This document shows, piece by piece, positions 7,267-15,735 of a DNA stretch of 43,247 bases. Location of the stretch: assembly GCA_025934375.1 (NCBI GenBank), contig JAICYD010000054.1, positions 1 to 43,247 of the forward strand, in the 5' to 3' direction. The first letter of the stretch is position 1, and each line of letters begins with the position of its first letter. Under the pieces are notes generated by a model. That model worked only from the letters and a program-made list of their open reading frames with translations. It had not been told where the DNA came from and did no database searches. The stretch is from Streptosporangiaceae bacterium. Its GTDB lineage: Bacteria; Actinomycetota; Actinomycetes; Streptosporangiales; Streptosporangiaceae. Made by a program: the position numbers and the translations under genes.

Positions 7267-8556
7267 CTATCCCGGGTCGCCCGTTGGCCCGGCGTCCGCG
7301 GTGCCTGCCTCGACGGGGTCCTCACCGCGCAGCTCGGGTATCGCGCGAGACAGCGCCGCGGTGATCGGGACGGCCACCACGGCGCCGGCGATGCCGGCCA
7401 CGACGCCGCCGACGGCGAGCACCAAGATGACGGCCAACGGGTGCAGGCGCACCATCTTCCCAACGATCTGAGGCTGCAGCAGGTGCCCTTCCAGCTGGTT
7501 CATCACCACGAGGACGCCGAGCACGATGACCGCCTCCGGCCAGCCGTTGGCGGCCAGCGTGACCAAGATGGCCAGCCCGCCCGCCACCAGGACGCCGACC
7601 AGCGGCACGAACGCGGCCAGGAACATGAACAGAGCCAGCGGGACCGCCAGCGGCGCGTTCATGACCGACAGCGTGATGCCCATGACGATGGCGTGGATCG
7701 CGGCCACCACCACGGTTCCCCGCACGTAGTAGACGACCGCCTGCCAGGCGGAGCGCCCAGCCTGGTCGATGCGGGCCTTGTTCTGGGGCTGGGCGCGGTG
7801 GATCAGCCACACCCAGATCTTGCGACCGTCCTTGATCAGGAAGAACGTGACGAAGAACGTGAGCACCACGCCCGCGAGGACCTCGGCGGCGATCCGGCCG
7901 CCGGTGACGACGGTGCCCTCGACGAGCGACTGATGCTGGCTGATGTACTTGACGATGGCGCTGGAGGCCTTGTCAAGGTTGCCGGTCTTCAGGTGGAAGG
8001 GCGCGCCGGACAGCCAGGATTGGATCTGCGCGGTGGTGTGCCGCAACTGGGCCAGCAGCGCCGGGTACTCGGCCTGCACCCGCGCCGTTGCCAGCGCGGT
8101 GGCCCCGGCGAGCACGATGATGGCCCCCAGCAGGGTGCACCAGGTCGCCGCCAGCGGCGGCCAGCCGCGCCGCCTCAGTCTCGCCGCCAGGGGCTGCAAC
8201 AGCGCCGTGAGGAGCAGTGCCGCCGCGCACGGGACCACCACGACGTACAGGACCGCCGCGACCCTGGCGATGATGTAGAGCGCGCCCGCCAGGAGCAGGA
8301 TCCGCCACGCCCAGGCGGCGGCGGCGCGCAGCCACCGTGGCACCTCCCCCGATACCGGCGGCCCGGCTTCGCCGGGCACGCGGCCGTCGGCGGCCGGGGC
8401 GATCGCCGCCCCATTGCCGGCCACACCGCTGTTGGCAGCACCGCTGTCGACCACGCTGCCGTCGACCACGCTGCCGTCGACCACGCTGCCGTCGGCAGCC
8501 CGGTCATGAGCGACCATGCCCTCGGACGCGAAGCGCTGGCGTACCAGGCCGTGCAT
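7267..8556 (-). CDS. AI-2E family transporter (PerM/TqsA-like membrane protein)
   Basis: A 429-aa membrane protein. The first ~80 residues are cytosolic and contain an odd run of DGSVV repeats encoded by a 15-bp tandem repeat near 8448-8495. About eight hydrophobic segments follow in the order typical of the family: two near 85-145, a soluble region (AEYPALLAQLRHTTAQIQSW), then FFVTFFLIKDG, PLALFMFLAAFVPLVGVLVAG and the terminal VILVLAVGGVVAGIAGAVV. Substrates of this family vary (autoinducer export or ion antiport in characterised members), so none is assigned. ATG 8556 has GGGGAG eight nt upstream; the frame stays open farther upstream but is not coding there. The start is 54 nt from the divergent DUF3093 gene. 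Confidence 0.88.
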   Translation of the reverse strand: MHGLVRQRFASEGMVAHDRAADGSVVDGSVVDGSVVDSGAANSGVAGNGAAIAPAADGRVPGEAGPPVSGEVPRWLRAAAAWAWRILLLAGALYIIARVAAVLYVVVVPCAAALLLTALLQPLAARLRRRGWPPLAATWCTLLGAIIVLAGATALATARVQAEYPALLAQLRHTTAQIQSWLSGAPFHLKTGNLDKASSAIVKYISQHQSLVEGTVVTGGRIAAEVLAGVVLTFFVTFFLIKDGRKIWVWLIHRAQPQNKARIDQAGRSAWQAVVYYVRGTVVVAAIHAIVMGITLSVMNAPLAVPLALFMFLAAFVPLVGVLVAGGLAILVTLAANGWPEAVIVLGVLVVMNQLEGHLLQPQIVGKMVRLHPLAVILVLAVGGVVAGIAGAVVAVPITAALSRAIPELRGEDPVEAGTADAGPTGDPG

Positions 8557-8610
8557 CTTGCTGGCTCCCCGCCACACCATGGTTCTATTCAACCAACTAC
8601 CGTGGAGTGC

Positions 8611-9066
8611 ATGGGCTCCTACCGCGAACGGCTGCGCGTGCCGCTCAGCTACTGGCTCCTGTCGGTTCCGGTGATCGCCTTGCTGGGCGCGGAGCTGTTC
8701 GCCGGCTTCAGCGTCGTGGTGGCGATCATCATCTACGCCGCGTTCGTGGTCGTGATCGGCGGCTTCCTGCTGGCCTGGAGCGCGGTCCGGATCGAGGTCG
8801 GCGCTACCACGCTGCGCGCTGGCGGGGACATCCTGCCCCTGTCGGCGATCAGCGAGGTAATCGCGCTCGATGAGAAGCAGGCGGCGCTGATGCGCGGCCC
8901 GCGCGCGGACCCGGCGGCGCACCTGCTGCTGCGCCCCTACCTCAAGCAAGCGGTCTGCCTGAAGCTGGCCGACCCGTCCGGCGGGGTCCCCTACTGGCTG
9001 CTGGGCACGCGTCACCCCGGGGAGCTCGCCGCGGCTATCAGCCGCAACCGCGCGTCGGTGGGTTAA
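8611..9066 (+). CDS. DUF3093 membrane protein
   Basis: A 151-aa protein with two hydrophobic helices near the N-terminus (~residues 10-55: YWLLSVPVIALLGAELFAG and VVVAIIIYAAFVVVIGG). A small domain with IEVGATTLRAGGDILPLSAI and PYWLLGTRHPGELAAAI follows, as in DUF3093 (Rv2698 in the mycobacterial dut region). Function is unknown. ATG 8611 has GGAG at -7 but also TACCGT at 8598-8603, exactly seven nt before the start, so a leaderless transcript is possible. Confidence 0.85.
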   Translation: MGSYRERLRVPLSYWLLSVPVIALLGAELFAGFSVVVAIIIYAAFVVVIGGFLLAWSAVRIEVGATTLRAGGDILPLSAISEVIALDEKQAALMRGPRADPAAHLLLRPYLKQAVCLKLADPSGGVPYWLLGTRHPGELAAAISRNRASVG

Positions 9067-9158
9067 GCCGTGGAATGATTGCTAGCAGCAGGGTAGGGAC
9101 GGCTAAAAGGCTGCCTGACGGCGCTGCTACAGGGCGACGGGGGCCGCGGGAGGACGGA

Positions 9159-9440
9159 GTGGCGAAGATGGCTAAGAAGAGCGGGGATCAAAAGGGCGCG
9201 CTCGTCGGCGCGCTGGCGACCACGGCCGCCGTGTGGGTGGTGCGCAAGGTGCTCACGGCCGGGTGGACGCGTGCCACCGGCAAGGTGCCGCCCACCGACC
9301 CGTCCGACCCCAAGGTCGGCGTCCTCGAGGTGCTTGGCTGGGCCGTAGTCGCCGGGGCCAGCATCGAGGCGACCCGGTTGCTGGCAGCGCGCGCGACCAG
9401 CCGCCGGGCGCGCGCGGCGGTCGACTCGGCGCAGTCGTAA
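9159..9440 (+). CDS. DUF4235 domain-containing small membrane protein
   Basis: A 93-aa protein. A basic N-terminus (AKMAKKSGDQ) leads into a hydrophobic segment GALATTAAVWVVRKVLTAGW, then TGKVPPTDPSDPKVGVLEVLGWAVVAGASIEATRLLAARATSR in short order. The TGK-PP-DPSDP hinge and second hydrophobic helix match DUF4235, an unknown-function family of small actinobacterial membrane proteins. GTG 9159 is preceded by GGGAGG five nt upstream; ATG 9168 is the alternative. It ends just before a strong hairpin shared with the convergent DUF4193 gene. Confidence 0.82.
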   Translation: MAKMAKKSGDQKGALVGALATTAAVWVVRKVLTAGWTRATGKVPPTDPSDPKVGVLEVLGWAVVAGASIEATRLLAARATSRRARAAVDSAQS

Positions 9441-9449
9441 GCCCCCGGG

Positions 9450-9485
9450 GACCCGGGTCGGGAGCTCGCGCTCCCGGACCGGGTC
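9450..9485. terminator. Long hairpin between convergent DUF4235 and DUF4193 genes
   Basis: Arms 9450-9465 and 9470-9485 pair at 14 of 16 positions (a central 2x2 mismatch) around a four-base loop. The hairpin fills the gap between the plus stop at 9440 and the minus stop at 9487, so it can act in both directions. There is no T-run, as is usual in high-GC actinomycetes. Confidence 0.65.
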
Positions 9486-9486
9486 A

Positions 9487-9786
9487 CTAGGCGGCGCACT
9501 CGCGGCAGACGAACTGGCCGTTCCGCTCCTCGGCGAGCTGGCTGCGGTGGTGCACCAGGAAGCACCGCGAGCAGGTGAACTCGTCGGCCTGGCGCGGGAT
9601 GACCCGGAACGAGAGCTCCTCGTTCGAAAGGTCGGCGCCCGGCAGCTCCAGTCCCTCGGCGACGTCGTCCGGGTCAAGGTCGATTGTGCTCGACGACTTG
9701 TCCATCCGGCGGGCCTGCAGTTCCTGAAGGCTGTCTTCAGTCAGGTCATCATCTGTCTTGCGCGGGCTGTCGTAGTCAGTAGCCAT
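9487..9786 (-). CDS. DUF4193 zinc-ribbon-like protein
   Basis: A 99-aa acidic protein. It starts MATDYDSPRKTDDD, the characteristic N-terminus of DUF4193 (Rv2699c in M. tuberculosis). The C-terminus carries two pairs, CSRC (72-75) and CREC (94-97), separated by HHRSQLAE and GQFV, a probable zinc ribbon. Function is unknown; orthologues are near-universal in actinobacteria and near suhB/sigA. I start at ATG 9786 because the conserved MATDYD sequence begins there; upstream codons in the same frame look non-coding. The 227 nt to suhB hold no gene I can support. Confidence 0.9.
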   Translation of the reverse strand: MATDYDSPRKTDDDLTEDSLQELQARRMDKSSSTIDLDPDDVAEGLELPGADLSNEELSFRVIPRQADEFTCSRCFLVHHRSQLAEERNGQFVCRECAA

Positions 9787-10013
9787 CTTGGGTGACCCAT
9801 CCCCCTCCGTAGGTGATGCGCAGTCGCTGCGCGGGTGTAACGCTCCGGAAGCCATAGTTGTGCCCGATTCCGGCGGGGAATTCTGCCACGTTCCGGTGCG
9901 GCTTGCACGCAGCCCCTCGGATCGCGGCAGTCGTGTCCTTTCCGGGGACCGTGCTGGCCGCAGGTAAACCTCTCATACCGGCCATGTATTCCGGGCGGAC
10001 TTCGTGACCTCCG

Positions 10014-10826
10014 CTACTCGTCGCGCTCAGGCCGCAGGGCCGACAGGGCGGCCCGCAGTTCCGCGAATAGCTCCGGGGCGGCGGCGATCGTCATTGACCC
10101 GCTGGGTGGCCCGGACAACCCGGCTACGACCGCCCCGGCCTCGGCGGCGATCAGGGCGCCGGCCGCGTAGTCCCAGTAGTTCAGGCCGCGCTCGTAGTAG
10201 GCGTCCACCCGCCCGGCCGCGACCGAGCACAGGTCAACCGAGGCTGACCCGCCGCGTCTGATGTCGCGGACCTGGGGCAGCAGCGCGGCCACTACTTCAC
10301 CCTGAACCTCACGCCGGGCCGCGAGGTACCCGAACCCGGTCGCCACCAGCGCCTGCGCGAGGGGCACGGCTGGCCGGGCGGTCAGCCGGGCCGCGTCCGC
10401 GTGGTCATGCGACATCCGCGCGCCGCCCCCGCGCACCGCGGTGAAAAGCTCGCCCCGCCGGGGCACGAACACCGCCCCGGCCTCGATCGTCTCGTTCACC
10501 TCGGCGGCGATCGACACCGCCCAGTCGGGCAGCCCGTATAGGTAGTTGACGGTGCCGTCGAGGGGGTCAACGACCCAGCGGACCCCGCTGGCGCCACTGC
10601 CGATCTGCCCGCCCTCCTCAGCCAGGATCGAGTCGTCGGGCCGCTCGGCGAGGATCCGGCTGATGATCAGGTCCTCGGAGCGCTTGTCCATCTCCGTCAC
10701 CACGTCGGTCGGGCTCGACTTGGTGGCCGCGACGCCAACCTGGCCGTCGCGTGCGGCCAGCAACTCCCCCGCGTCGACCGCCACCCGCCCCGCGAGCGCC
10801 AGCAGGTCCCGCACATCCGCGCTCAC
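10014..10826 (-). CDS. suhB: Inositol-1-monophosphatase family protein (SuhB-like)
   Basis: A 270-aa Mg2+-dependent, Li+-sensitive phosphatase fold protein. Metal and catalytic motifs: DKRSED near 47-52, ILAEEGG (67-73), WVVDPLDGTVNY (84-95) and WDYAAG (218-223). The likely substrate is inositol-1-phosphate (for phosphatidylinositol lipids), though relatives act on fructose-1,6-bisphosphate or histidinol-phosphate. GTG 10826 overlaps the ferrochelatase stop (GTGA), with GGAGGG upstream, giving translational coupling. Position after DUF4193 fits the Rv2701c context. Confidence 0.9.
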   Translation of the reverse strand: MSADVRDLLALAGRVAVDAGELLAARDGQVGVAATKSSPTDVVTEMDKRSEDLIISRILAERPDDSILAEEGGQIGSGASGVRWVVDPLDGTVNYLYGLPDWAVSIAAEVNETIEAGAVFVPRRGELFTAVRGGGARMSHDHADAARLTARPAVPLAQALVATGFGYLAARREVQGEVVAALLPQVRDIRRGGSASVDLCSVAAGRVDAYYERGLNYWDYAAGALIAAEAGAVVAGLSGPPSGSMTIAAAPELFAELRAALSALRPERDE

Positions 10827-11905
10827 GCGCGCCCTCCACCACAACAGTCGGGCGGGCAGTCGCCCGTGGCGGGGCCGAGGCCGCCCAGCGCCGCGGGCAC
10901 GGCTGTGCCCGTGCGTTCCAGGACCAGCTCGGTGACCATCGCGGCGAACCTCGGGTCCGGCATCGGCGCCGCCGCGCGGGCGAGCGGCAGCCCCAGTCCC
11001 GCCGCCGTCCCCGCCGCCTCAACGTCCAGGTCGTGGACGACCTCCATGTGGTCGCTGGTGAAGCCCACGGGCACGATTACCGCGGCCGGGACGCCCTCCC
11101 TCGCCAGGTCCGCCAGGTGATCGCGGATATCGGGACCCAGCCACGGGACGCGCGGCGGCCCGCTCCTGCTCTGGTACACCAGGTCGAATGGCGCGACGCC
11201 GCCGCCTTCGGCTCGTTGCGCATGACCTTCGAGGACCTTGCCGGTGACCAGCCGGGCAGCCTCCGCCAGCTCGGCGGCGTAGCGGCCGCCAGGCTGGCCG
11301 GGTCGGGCGGTGCCGGCTGACGGGCTGCCGCTGATGGCGGCCATCGCGCCGGGGACGCTGTGCGCGGTGAACACCAGGCGGGCGCCCCCGCGGACCTCGG
11401 GCGGCAGCGAGGCCAGCGCCGTCCGGGTCGCGTCGGCGAACGGCTCGATGAAGCCGGGATGGTTGAAGTACGGCCGGATCTTGTCGATCACCGGCGCGTC
11501 CTTGCCCACCTCCGCCCGGGCCCGCTCGATGTCATCGCGGTACTGGCGGCAGGCCGAATACGAGCTGTAGGCGGAGGTGACGAACGCCACCGCCCGGCGC
11601 ACTCCGGCGGCGGCCATCCGCGCGACGGTCTCGGTCAGGTAGGGCTGCCAGTTCCGGTTCCCCCAGTACAGCGGCAGGCCCACGCCGCGGGCCGCGAAGT
11701 CAGCGGCCACCGCCGCGAGCAGTTCACGGCATTGCCCGTTCAGCGGGCTCACCCCGCCGAACGCCATGTAGTGCTCGGCGACCTCCTCCAGCCGCGCCGC
11801 CGGCACGTCGCGGCCCCGCGTCACGTTCCGCAGGAACGGCATAACGTCGCCGGACCCTTCCGGCCCTCCGAAGGACACCAGCAAGAACGCGTCGTAGTCG
11901 GGCAC
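10823..11905 (-). CDS. hemH: Ferrochelatase (coproporphyrin-type, actinobacterial)
   Basis: A 360-aa ferrochelatase that inserts Fe2+ into coproporphyrin III in the actinobacterial haem route. Landmarks are LLVSFGGPEG (8-17), DVMPFLRNVTRGR (20-32), GGVSPLN (50-56), the metal-ligand His in FTAHSVPGAM, and GFTSDHMEVVHDLD with the conserved Glu. The C-terminus has CPPDCC (350-355), which with an upstream Cys suits the [2Fe-2S] cluster known in actinobacterial enzymes. GTG 11905 has TACGGT seven nt upstream, a leaderless signature, and the family's conserved N-terminus begins right after it. It runs into suhB with a 4-nt overlap. Confidence 0.93.
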   Translation of the reverse strand: MPDYDAFLLVSFGGPEGSGDVMPFLRNVTRGRDVPAARLEEVAEHYMAFGGVSPLNGQCRELLAAVAADFAARGVGLPLYWGNRNWQPYLTETVARMAAAGVRRAVAFVTSAYSSYSACRQYRDDIERARAEVGKDAPVIDKIRPYFNHPGFIEPFADATRTALASLPPEVRGGARLVFTAHSVPGAMAAISGSPSAGTARPGQPGGRYAAELAEAARLVTGKVLEGHAQRAEGGGVAPFDLVYQSRSGPPRVPWLGPDIRDHLADLAREGVPAAVIVPVGFTSDHMEVVHDLDVEAAGTAAGLGLPLARAAAPMPDPRFAAMVTELVLERTGTAVPAALGGLGPATGDCPPDCCGGGRA

Positions 11906-12041
11906 AAGCTCAACCGTATCGCTATGCGGGGCGATCTGACTGATGCGGAGGAGGCCATTGAGTCTGAAGGGCCCAGTGGGCACGGAGACATAAAGCACTT
12001 GAACAGTCCGATATCGTCGTTGCTATGGGGCCCGGCGCGCG

Positions 12042-13313
12042 ATGACGAGTGCAAACGAGGCGGCTACCGGGACCAGCCGGGGGGTCGCGCGCCTTATAGC
12101 GCCCTACGCCGAGATCTTTCGCGTCCCGCATGCCTGGCGGTTTTCCGTCGCGGGCATCATCGGGCGGATGCCGATGTCCATGGCGGGCCTCGGCATCGTG
12201 TTGCTCATCTCGGCCTCGACCGGCCGGTACGGGGTGGCGGGCAGTGTCTCGGCCGCGGCCGCGCTCGGCATGGCGGCCTGCGCCCCGCAGATGGCCCGGC
12301 TCGCCGACCGCCGTGGCCAGGGCAAGGTCTTGGCGCCGCTGGCGGCTGGCTTCGCGCTCAGCGTCGTCGGGCTCATCGTCGCCGTTGAGCTGAACGCCCC
12401 GTCGTGGGCGTTCTTCCCGCCGGGGATCGCGGCGGGCGCGACCATGCCCGCGCTCGGGCCGATGGCGCGCGCCCGGTGGAGCTCGCTGCTGGCCGGCTCG
12501 CCCCGGCTGCACACCGCCTTCTCGCTGGAGTCGGTGGCCGACGAGGTGTGCTTCGTGGTCGGCCCGGCCACCGTGACCATCTTGTCCACCCAGGTGCATC
12601 CCGCGGCCGGCATCACCGCCGCGGTGGCCCTGTGCCTGGCGGGCACGCTGTGGTTCGCCGCCCAGCGCGACACCGAGCCGCCCGCGGTGCGCCCGGTCCC
12701 CTCATCCTCGCCCGAACGCGACCGGCTGACTGCCGGATCCCGCTCCCGCCTGGCCGCGCCGGGCCTGGCCGTGATGGTGCCCGTCTACCTGTTCATCGGC
12801 GGGATGTTCGTCTCGATCGACCTGAGCACGGTGGCGTTCGCGGCGCATTTCGGGCATAAGGCGCTGTCGGGGCTCATCCTGGGCGTGTACGCGGCCGGCA
12901 GTGGCACCGGGGGCCTGTGGTACGGGTCGCGAACCTGGCGGGCGCCCGCCTCGCGGCGGCTGGCGATCACGCTCACGATGACCGTGGCGGGCGAGGCGAC
13001 GTTCTGGGCGATGCCGAACCTGGCCGCGCTGACCGTGGTCATCTTCTTGTGCGGGATGACGATCGCGCCGACCCTCATCGCCGGGTTCAGCCTGCTGGAG
13101 TCCACCGCGCTGCCCGGCCGGGTCACCGAGGCGATGTCCTGGCTGTCCACCGGGATCGCGATCGGGGTGGCGGCCGGGTCGACCGCGGTCGGGTTCATCC
13201 TGGACGCCGCCGGGCCGCGCTGGGGGTACGTCTTCGCCGCCTCCTGTGGCTTCGTGGCGGTGATCGTGTGCCTGTCCGGCCTGGCCCTGTCCCGCAGCCT
13301 GCGCGCAGCCTAA
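12042..13313 (+). CDS. MFS transporter
   Basis: A 423-aa integral membrane protein with about 12 hydrophobic segments split into two halves by a soluble loop near 215-245 (SSSPERDRLTAGSRSRLAA). MARLADRRGQGK near 85-97 corresponds to the MFS loop 2-3 motif (usually GxLaDRxGrR). The first half includes PMSMAGLGIVLLISASTG, as in a subgroup of actinobacterial uncharacterised MFS proteins. Substrate unknown. Start ATG 12042 has no clear Shine-Dalgarno. It is divergent from hemH (136 nt between starts) and convergent with the lytic transglycosylase. Confidence 0.88.
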   Translation: MTSANEAATGTSRGVARLIAPYAEIFRVPHAWRFSVAGIIGRMPMSMAGLGIVLLISASTGRYGVAGSVSAAAALGMAACAPQMARLADRRGQGKVLAPLAAGFALSVVGLIVAVELNAPSWAFFPPGIAAGATMPALGPMARARWSSLLAGSPRLHTAFSLESVADEVCFVVGPATVTILSTQVHPAAGITAAVALCLAGTLWFAAQRDTEPPAVRPVPSSSPERDRLTAGSRSRLAAPGLAVMVPVYLFIGGMFVSIDLSTVAFAAHFGHKALSGLILGVYAAGSGTGGLWYGSRTWRAPASRRLAITLTMTVAGEATFWAMPNLAALTVVIFLCGMTIAPTLIAGFSLLESTALPGRVTEAMSWLSTGIAIGVAAGSTAVGFILDAAGPRWGYVFAASCGFVAVIVCLSGLALSRSLRAA

Positions 13314-13344
13314 CGGGTTCAAACGGGATTGAACGCGGACAGCC

Positions 13345-14730
13345 CTAGCCGAACTCGTGGGCGTACTCGCCGGCCAGCGCCAGCACCTCGTTGACGTACC
13401 AGTCAGCGTGGTTGTAGGCGAAGATCGCCTGGCGCAGCGACTGGCCGCCCTGCGCGGCCCCGTCGGCGCACAGCATGCGGGCGGCGGACGGCACCGCGTC
13501 GAACGGGTTCATGATGTTGGGCGGCCCGGTATCGCCGAACCCGTCGGTCCCCCACTGTGCCCAGGTCGACGGCAGGAACTGCATCGGCCCCAGGGCGCCC
13601 GCGCTGGAGGGGCCCATGTTCTGGCCGTTGTTGCTCTCGATCTCGCCGATCGCGGCGAGCACCGTCCACGACATGCCAGGGCAGTACTGCGCGGCCGACT
13701 CCCGGTACAGCATCAGGTAGTTCGCGGGCCGGCCGGTGGGCACCTTGGTGTCGACCGGCAGCTGCGTGGAGACCACCTCGGGAACCAGCCGGACCACCTG
13801 GCCGCCGCCGCTGGCGCCGATGACCTGCCGCACCTGGGCGACCAGGTCGTCCATCCGCGCGGCGGGCGCGTTGATGAGCACGGCGACGTTCTTGACGAGC
13901 CCGAGCCGCGCGGCCTGCGCCTGGTTCACGATTGCGTCGACGCCGGGGACGCCCAGCAGGGCCTGCGCGCCGAACGTCAGCCGCGACTGGATGGCCGCCG
14001 TCACCGGGTAGCCGTGGCCGGGCTGCAGGGCCAGCCCGGAGGCGGCCGACGCGGTGGTGATGAGGTCGCCCGCCGCGAAGTCGGCCCACAGGGCGGTATT
14101 GGCCGCCGTGGCCGGCGGAGTCCACGACCGGAGCTGGGCCGCGGGAGCGGCCAGCACGTTGACCGGCTGGCCGTTGACGGCGATGCGGGCGCCGTCGATG
14201 GGCAGCACCGCCCGGACGTCGCCCAGCCGGGAGATGCTGGCGACCTTGGCGGCTGAGATGCCGCCCGGCCCGGCCGCGATGATGTCCGGGACGACTAGCT
14301 GGCGGGGCGGGGTCCCCGGCTGCGCGCTGGCCACGCGCGTGGTGCTGACCGGGGCCGCGGTGGCCTTGCCCCACGGCCCAGGGGTCGTGCCGGGGTCGGG
14401 GATCACGCGCGAGCCCGCCATCGGCAGGCTCACCGCCATCACGGCGGCGTCCGCGCTGGTGTTCCCGAGGGCACTGGCGTTGCCGGGGTTGCCGGCCACC
14501 GCCGCGCCCTGACCGCCGGCGCCGTGCCCCGCGGCCGGGCGAGCTCCCCCGGGCGAGGCTGGGCCCGACGAGCCGCCATTACCGTGCCCCCCGCCGGCCG
14601 ACAACGTGAGCGCGGTGGCCACCGCAACGCTCACCGCGACCGTCCCGCCGATGACGGCGGGAAGTACCCGCCCGCGGGGGAGGCCGCCCCGGCCCCCGGA
14701 TGCTCCTCGGAGGAAGGTCACACGGCTCAC
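13345..14730 (-). CDS. Secreted lytic transglycosylase (SLT-type C-terminal domain)
   Basis: A 461-aa exported protein. A basic N-terminus (RVTFLRGASGGRGG, LPRGR) precedes the hydrophobic segment VLPAVIGGTVAVSVAVATAL (~25-45), a signal or anchor. A Gly/Ala/Pro-rich linker follows, then a ~200-residue region containing AVLPIDGARIAVNGQ and VAVLINAPAARMDDLVAQV that I cannot name. The last ~100 residues form the SLT fold: GEIESNNGQNMG with catalytic Glu near 365, GALGPMQFLPSTW, and AIFAYNHADWYV. It should cleave MurNAc-GlcNAc bonds in the cell wall. GTG 14730 or 14723 may be the start. It resembles actinobacterial lytic murein transglycosylases lacking a LysM domain. Confidence 0.88.
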   Translation of the reverse strand: MSRVTFLRGASGGRGGLPRGRVLPAVIGGTVAVSVAVATALTLSAGGGHGNGGSSGPASPGGARPAAGHGAGGQGAAVAGNPGNASALGNTSADAAVMAVSLPMAGSRVIPDPGTTPGPWGKATAAPVSTTRVASAQPGTPPRQLVVPDIIAAGPGGISAAKVASISRLGDVRAVLPIDGARIAVNGQPVNVLAAPAAQLRSWTPPATAANTALWADFAAGDLITTASAASGLALQPGHGYPVTAAIQSRLTFGAQALLGVPGVDAIVNQAQAARLGLVKNVAVLINAPAARMDDLVAQVRQVIGASGGGQVVRLVPEVVSTQLPVDTKVPTGRPANYLMLYRESAAQYCPGMSWTVLAAIGEIESNNGQNMGPSSAGALGPMQFLPSTWAQWGTDGFGDTGPPNIMNPFDAVPSAARMLCADGAAQGGQSLRQAIFAYNHADWYVNEVLALAGEYAHEFG

Positions 14731-14741
14731 AGTTCCCCAAC

Positions 14742-14770
14742 TGTATAGGCGCCACGCCGTTTGTCCACAA
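14742..14770 (-). promoter_or_regulatory. Candidate sigma-70-type promoter of the lytic transglycosylase gene
   Basis: On the minus strand, TTGTGG (14770-14765), 17 nt, then TATACA (14747-14742). Transcription would start about six nt before GTG 14730, leaving almost no leader. The -35 matches the consensus only at TTG. Confidence 0.4.
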
Positions 14771-14902
14771 ACGGATGGCGAATTCCCGGAGACGTCCCGC
14801 TGACCTGCGGCGCGCAATTTCATGGGTGAACGGTGCCTGCTGATCAGCGCGGCATCGTACAGTCAGCGATGCAATCCTCGCCAGTCCCGCTAGGCTTCCA
14901 GT

Positions 14903-15664
14903 ATGACGAATGACGCAGGCCGGACCCCCGCCCAAGCCGGCGCCGGCGCGGGCCAGCGGCCCGCGCGAGCGCCTGCGGTGGCCGCCGCCGCCGGCCGGCC
15001 AGCGGGGCGGGCCCCGCGCAAGCCCCAGGGACGGCCCTCCCTGGGCGGTGGTACCCCGGCTCAGGACCGTGAGCTGCGGGCGCAGGGCCGGGAGACGGTC
15101 CGTAAGCTGCTCGAGGCCGGCATGATCGAGTTCGAGGGACGAGGCTTCGGCGGGGTCCGCGTCGATGACGTGGTCAAGCGGGCCGGCATCTCGCACGGGA
15201 CGTTCTACCTCTACTTCGCGAACAAGGAAGACCTGTTCAAGGCGCTGCTTCGGGACGCGCTGCATGACATGGAGATCGTGGCCGGCGATTTCCCCGTCGT
15301 CACCAGCGATGAGACCGGGCGCACCGTGCTGCGCCAGTGGGTGCGGAAGTTCTTCTCCGCCTACGGCTCGCACGCCACCGTGATCCGGATCCTCAGCTCC
15401 GCCGACCTGGTCCCCGACGAGGTCTACAGCGACGGGCTGCAGCTGTTCTTCTCCATCGCCGAGGCGATGACCACGGGCATGACGGCCGCCGCCGAGGCGG
15501 CCGGCAAGCACCAGGAGCACGCCGAGCTGACCGCGGTCGCCTGCCTGATGATGCTGGAGCGGGTGAACTACCTGATCAGTACCGAGGTGCAGCTCCCGGT
15601 GGAGGAGATGGCCGACCGCATCGCCGACATCATGTTCGCCGCTTTCGGCCTCACCACCGCCTGA
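14903..15664 (+). CDS. TetR/AcrR-family transcriptional regulator
   Basis: A 253-aa regulator. An unusual ~55-residue Ala/Pro/Gly/Arg-rich N-terminal extension precedes the HTH. The HTH spans ~65-112: RETVRKLLEAGMIEFEGRGF, VRVDDVVKRAGISHGTFYLYF, ANKEDLFKALL. The C-terminal all-helical ligand domain (SSADLVPDEVYSDGLQLFFS, LTAVACLMMLERVNYLIST) has no recognisable ligand specificity. ATG 14903 has TAGGCT six nt upstream and no Shine-Dalgarno, so leaderless. It is divergent from the lytic transglycosylase (~170 nt) and upstream of GuaB1; its targets are not evident. Confidence 0.9.
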   Translation: MTNDAGRTPAQAGAGAGQRPARAPAVAAAAGRPAGRAPRKPQGRPSLGGGTPAQDRELRAQGRETVRKLLEAGMIEFEGRGFGGVRVDDVVKRAGISHGTFYLYFANKEDLFKALLRDALHDMEIVAGDFPVVTSDETGRTVLRQWVRKFFSAYGSHATVIRILSSADLVPDEVYSDGLQLFFSIAEAMTTGMTAAAEAAGKHQEHAELTAVACLMMLERVNYLISTEVQLPVEEMADRIADIMFAAFGLTTA

Positions 15665-15735
15665 GCTGCCCCGAAGGAGCCTCGGGCCGGGTTCCGGCGG
15701 ATTGCCCCGGGCTACTCGGCGGTAAGAGTAATAGC

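Noticed and set aside
6925..8610. Very long plus-strand frame leading into DUF3093
   Set aside because: It lies antisense to dut and the AI-2E transporter with His/Asp/Arg-rich nonsense; only the part from 8611 is coding.
12000..12026. TTGAAC-16-TGCTAT promoter of the MFS gene
   Set aside because: The -10 matches the consensus at only three of six positions; too weak to annotate.
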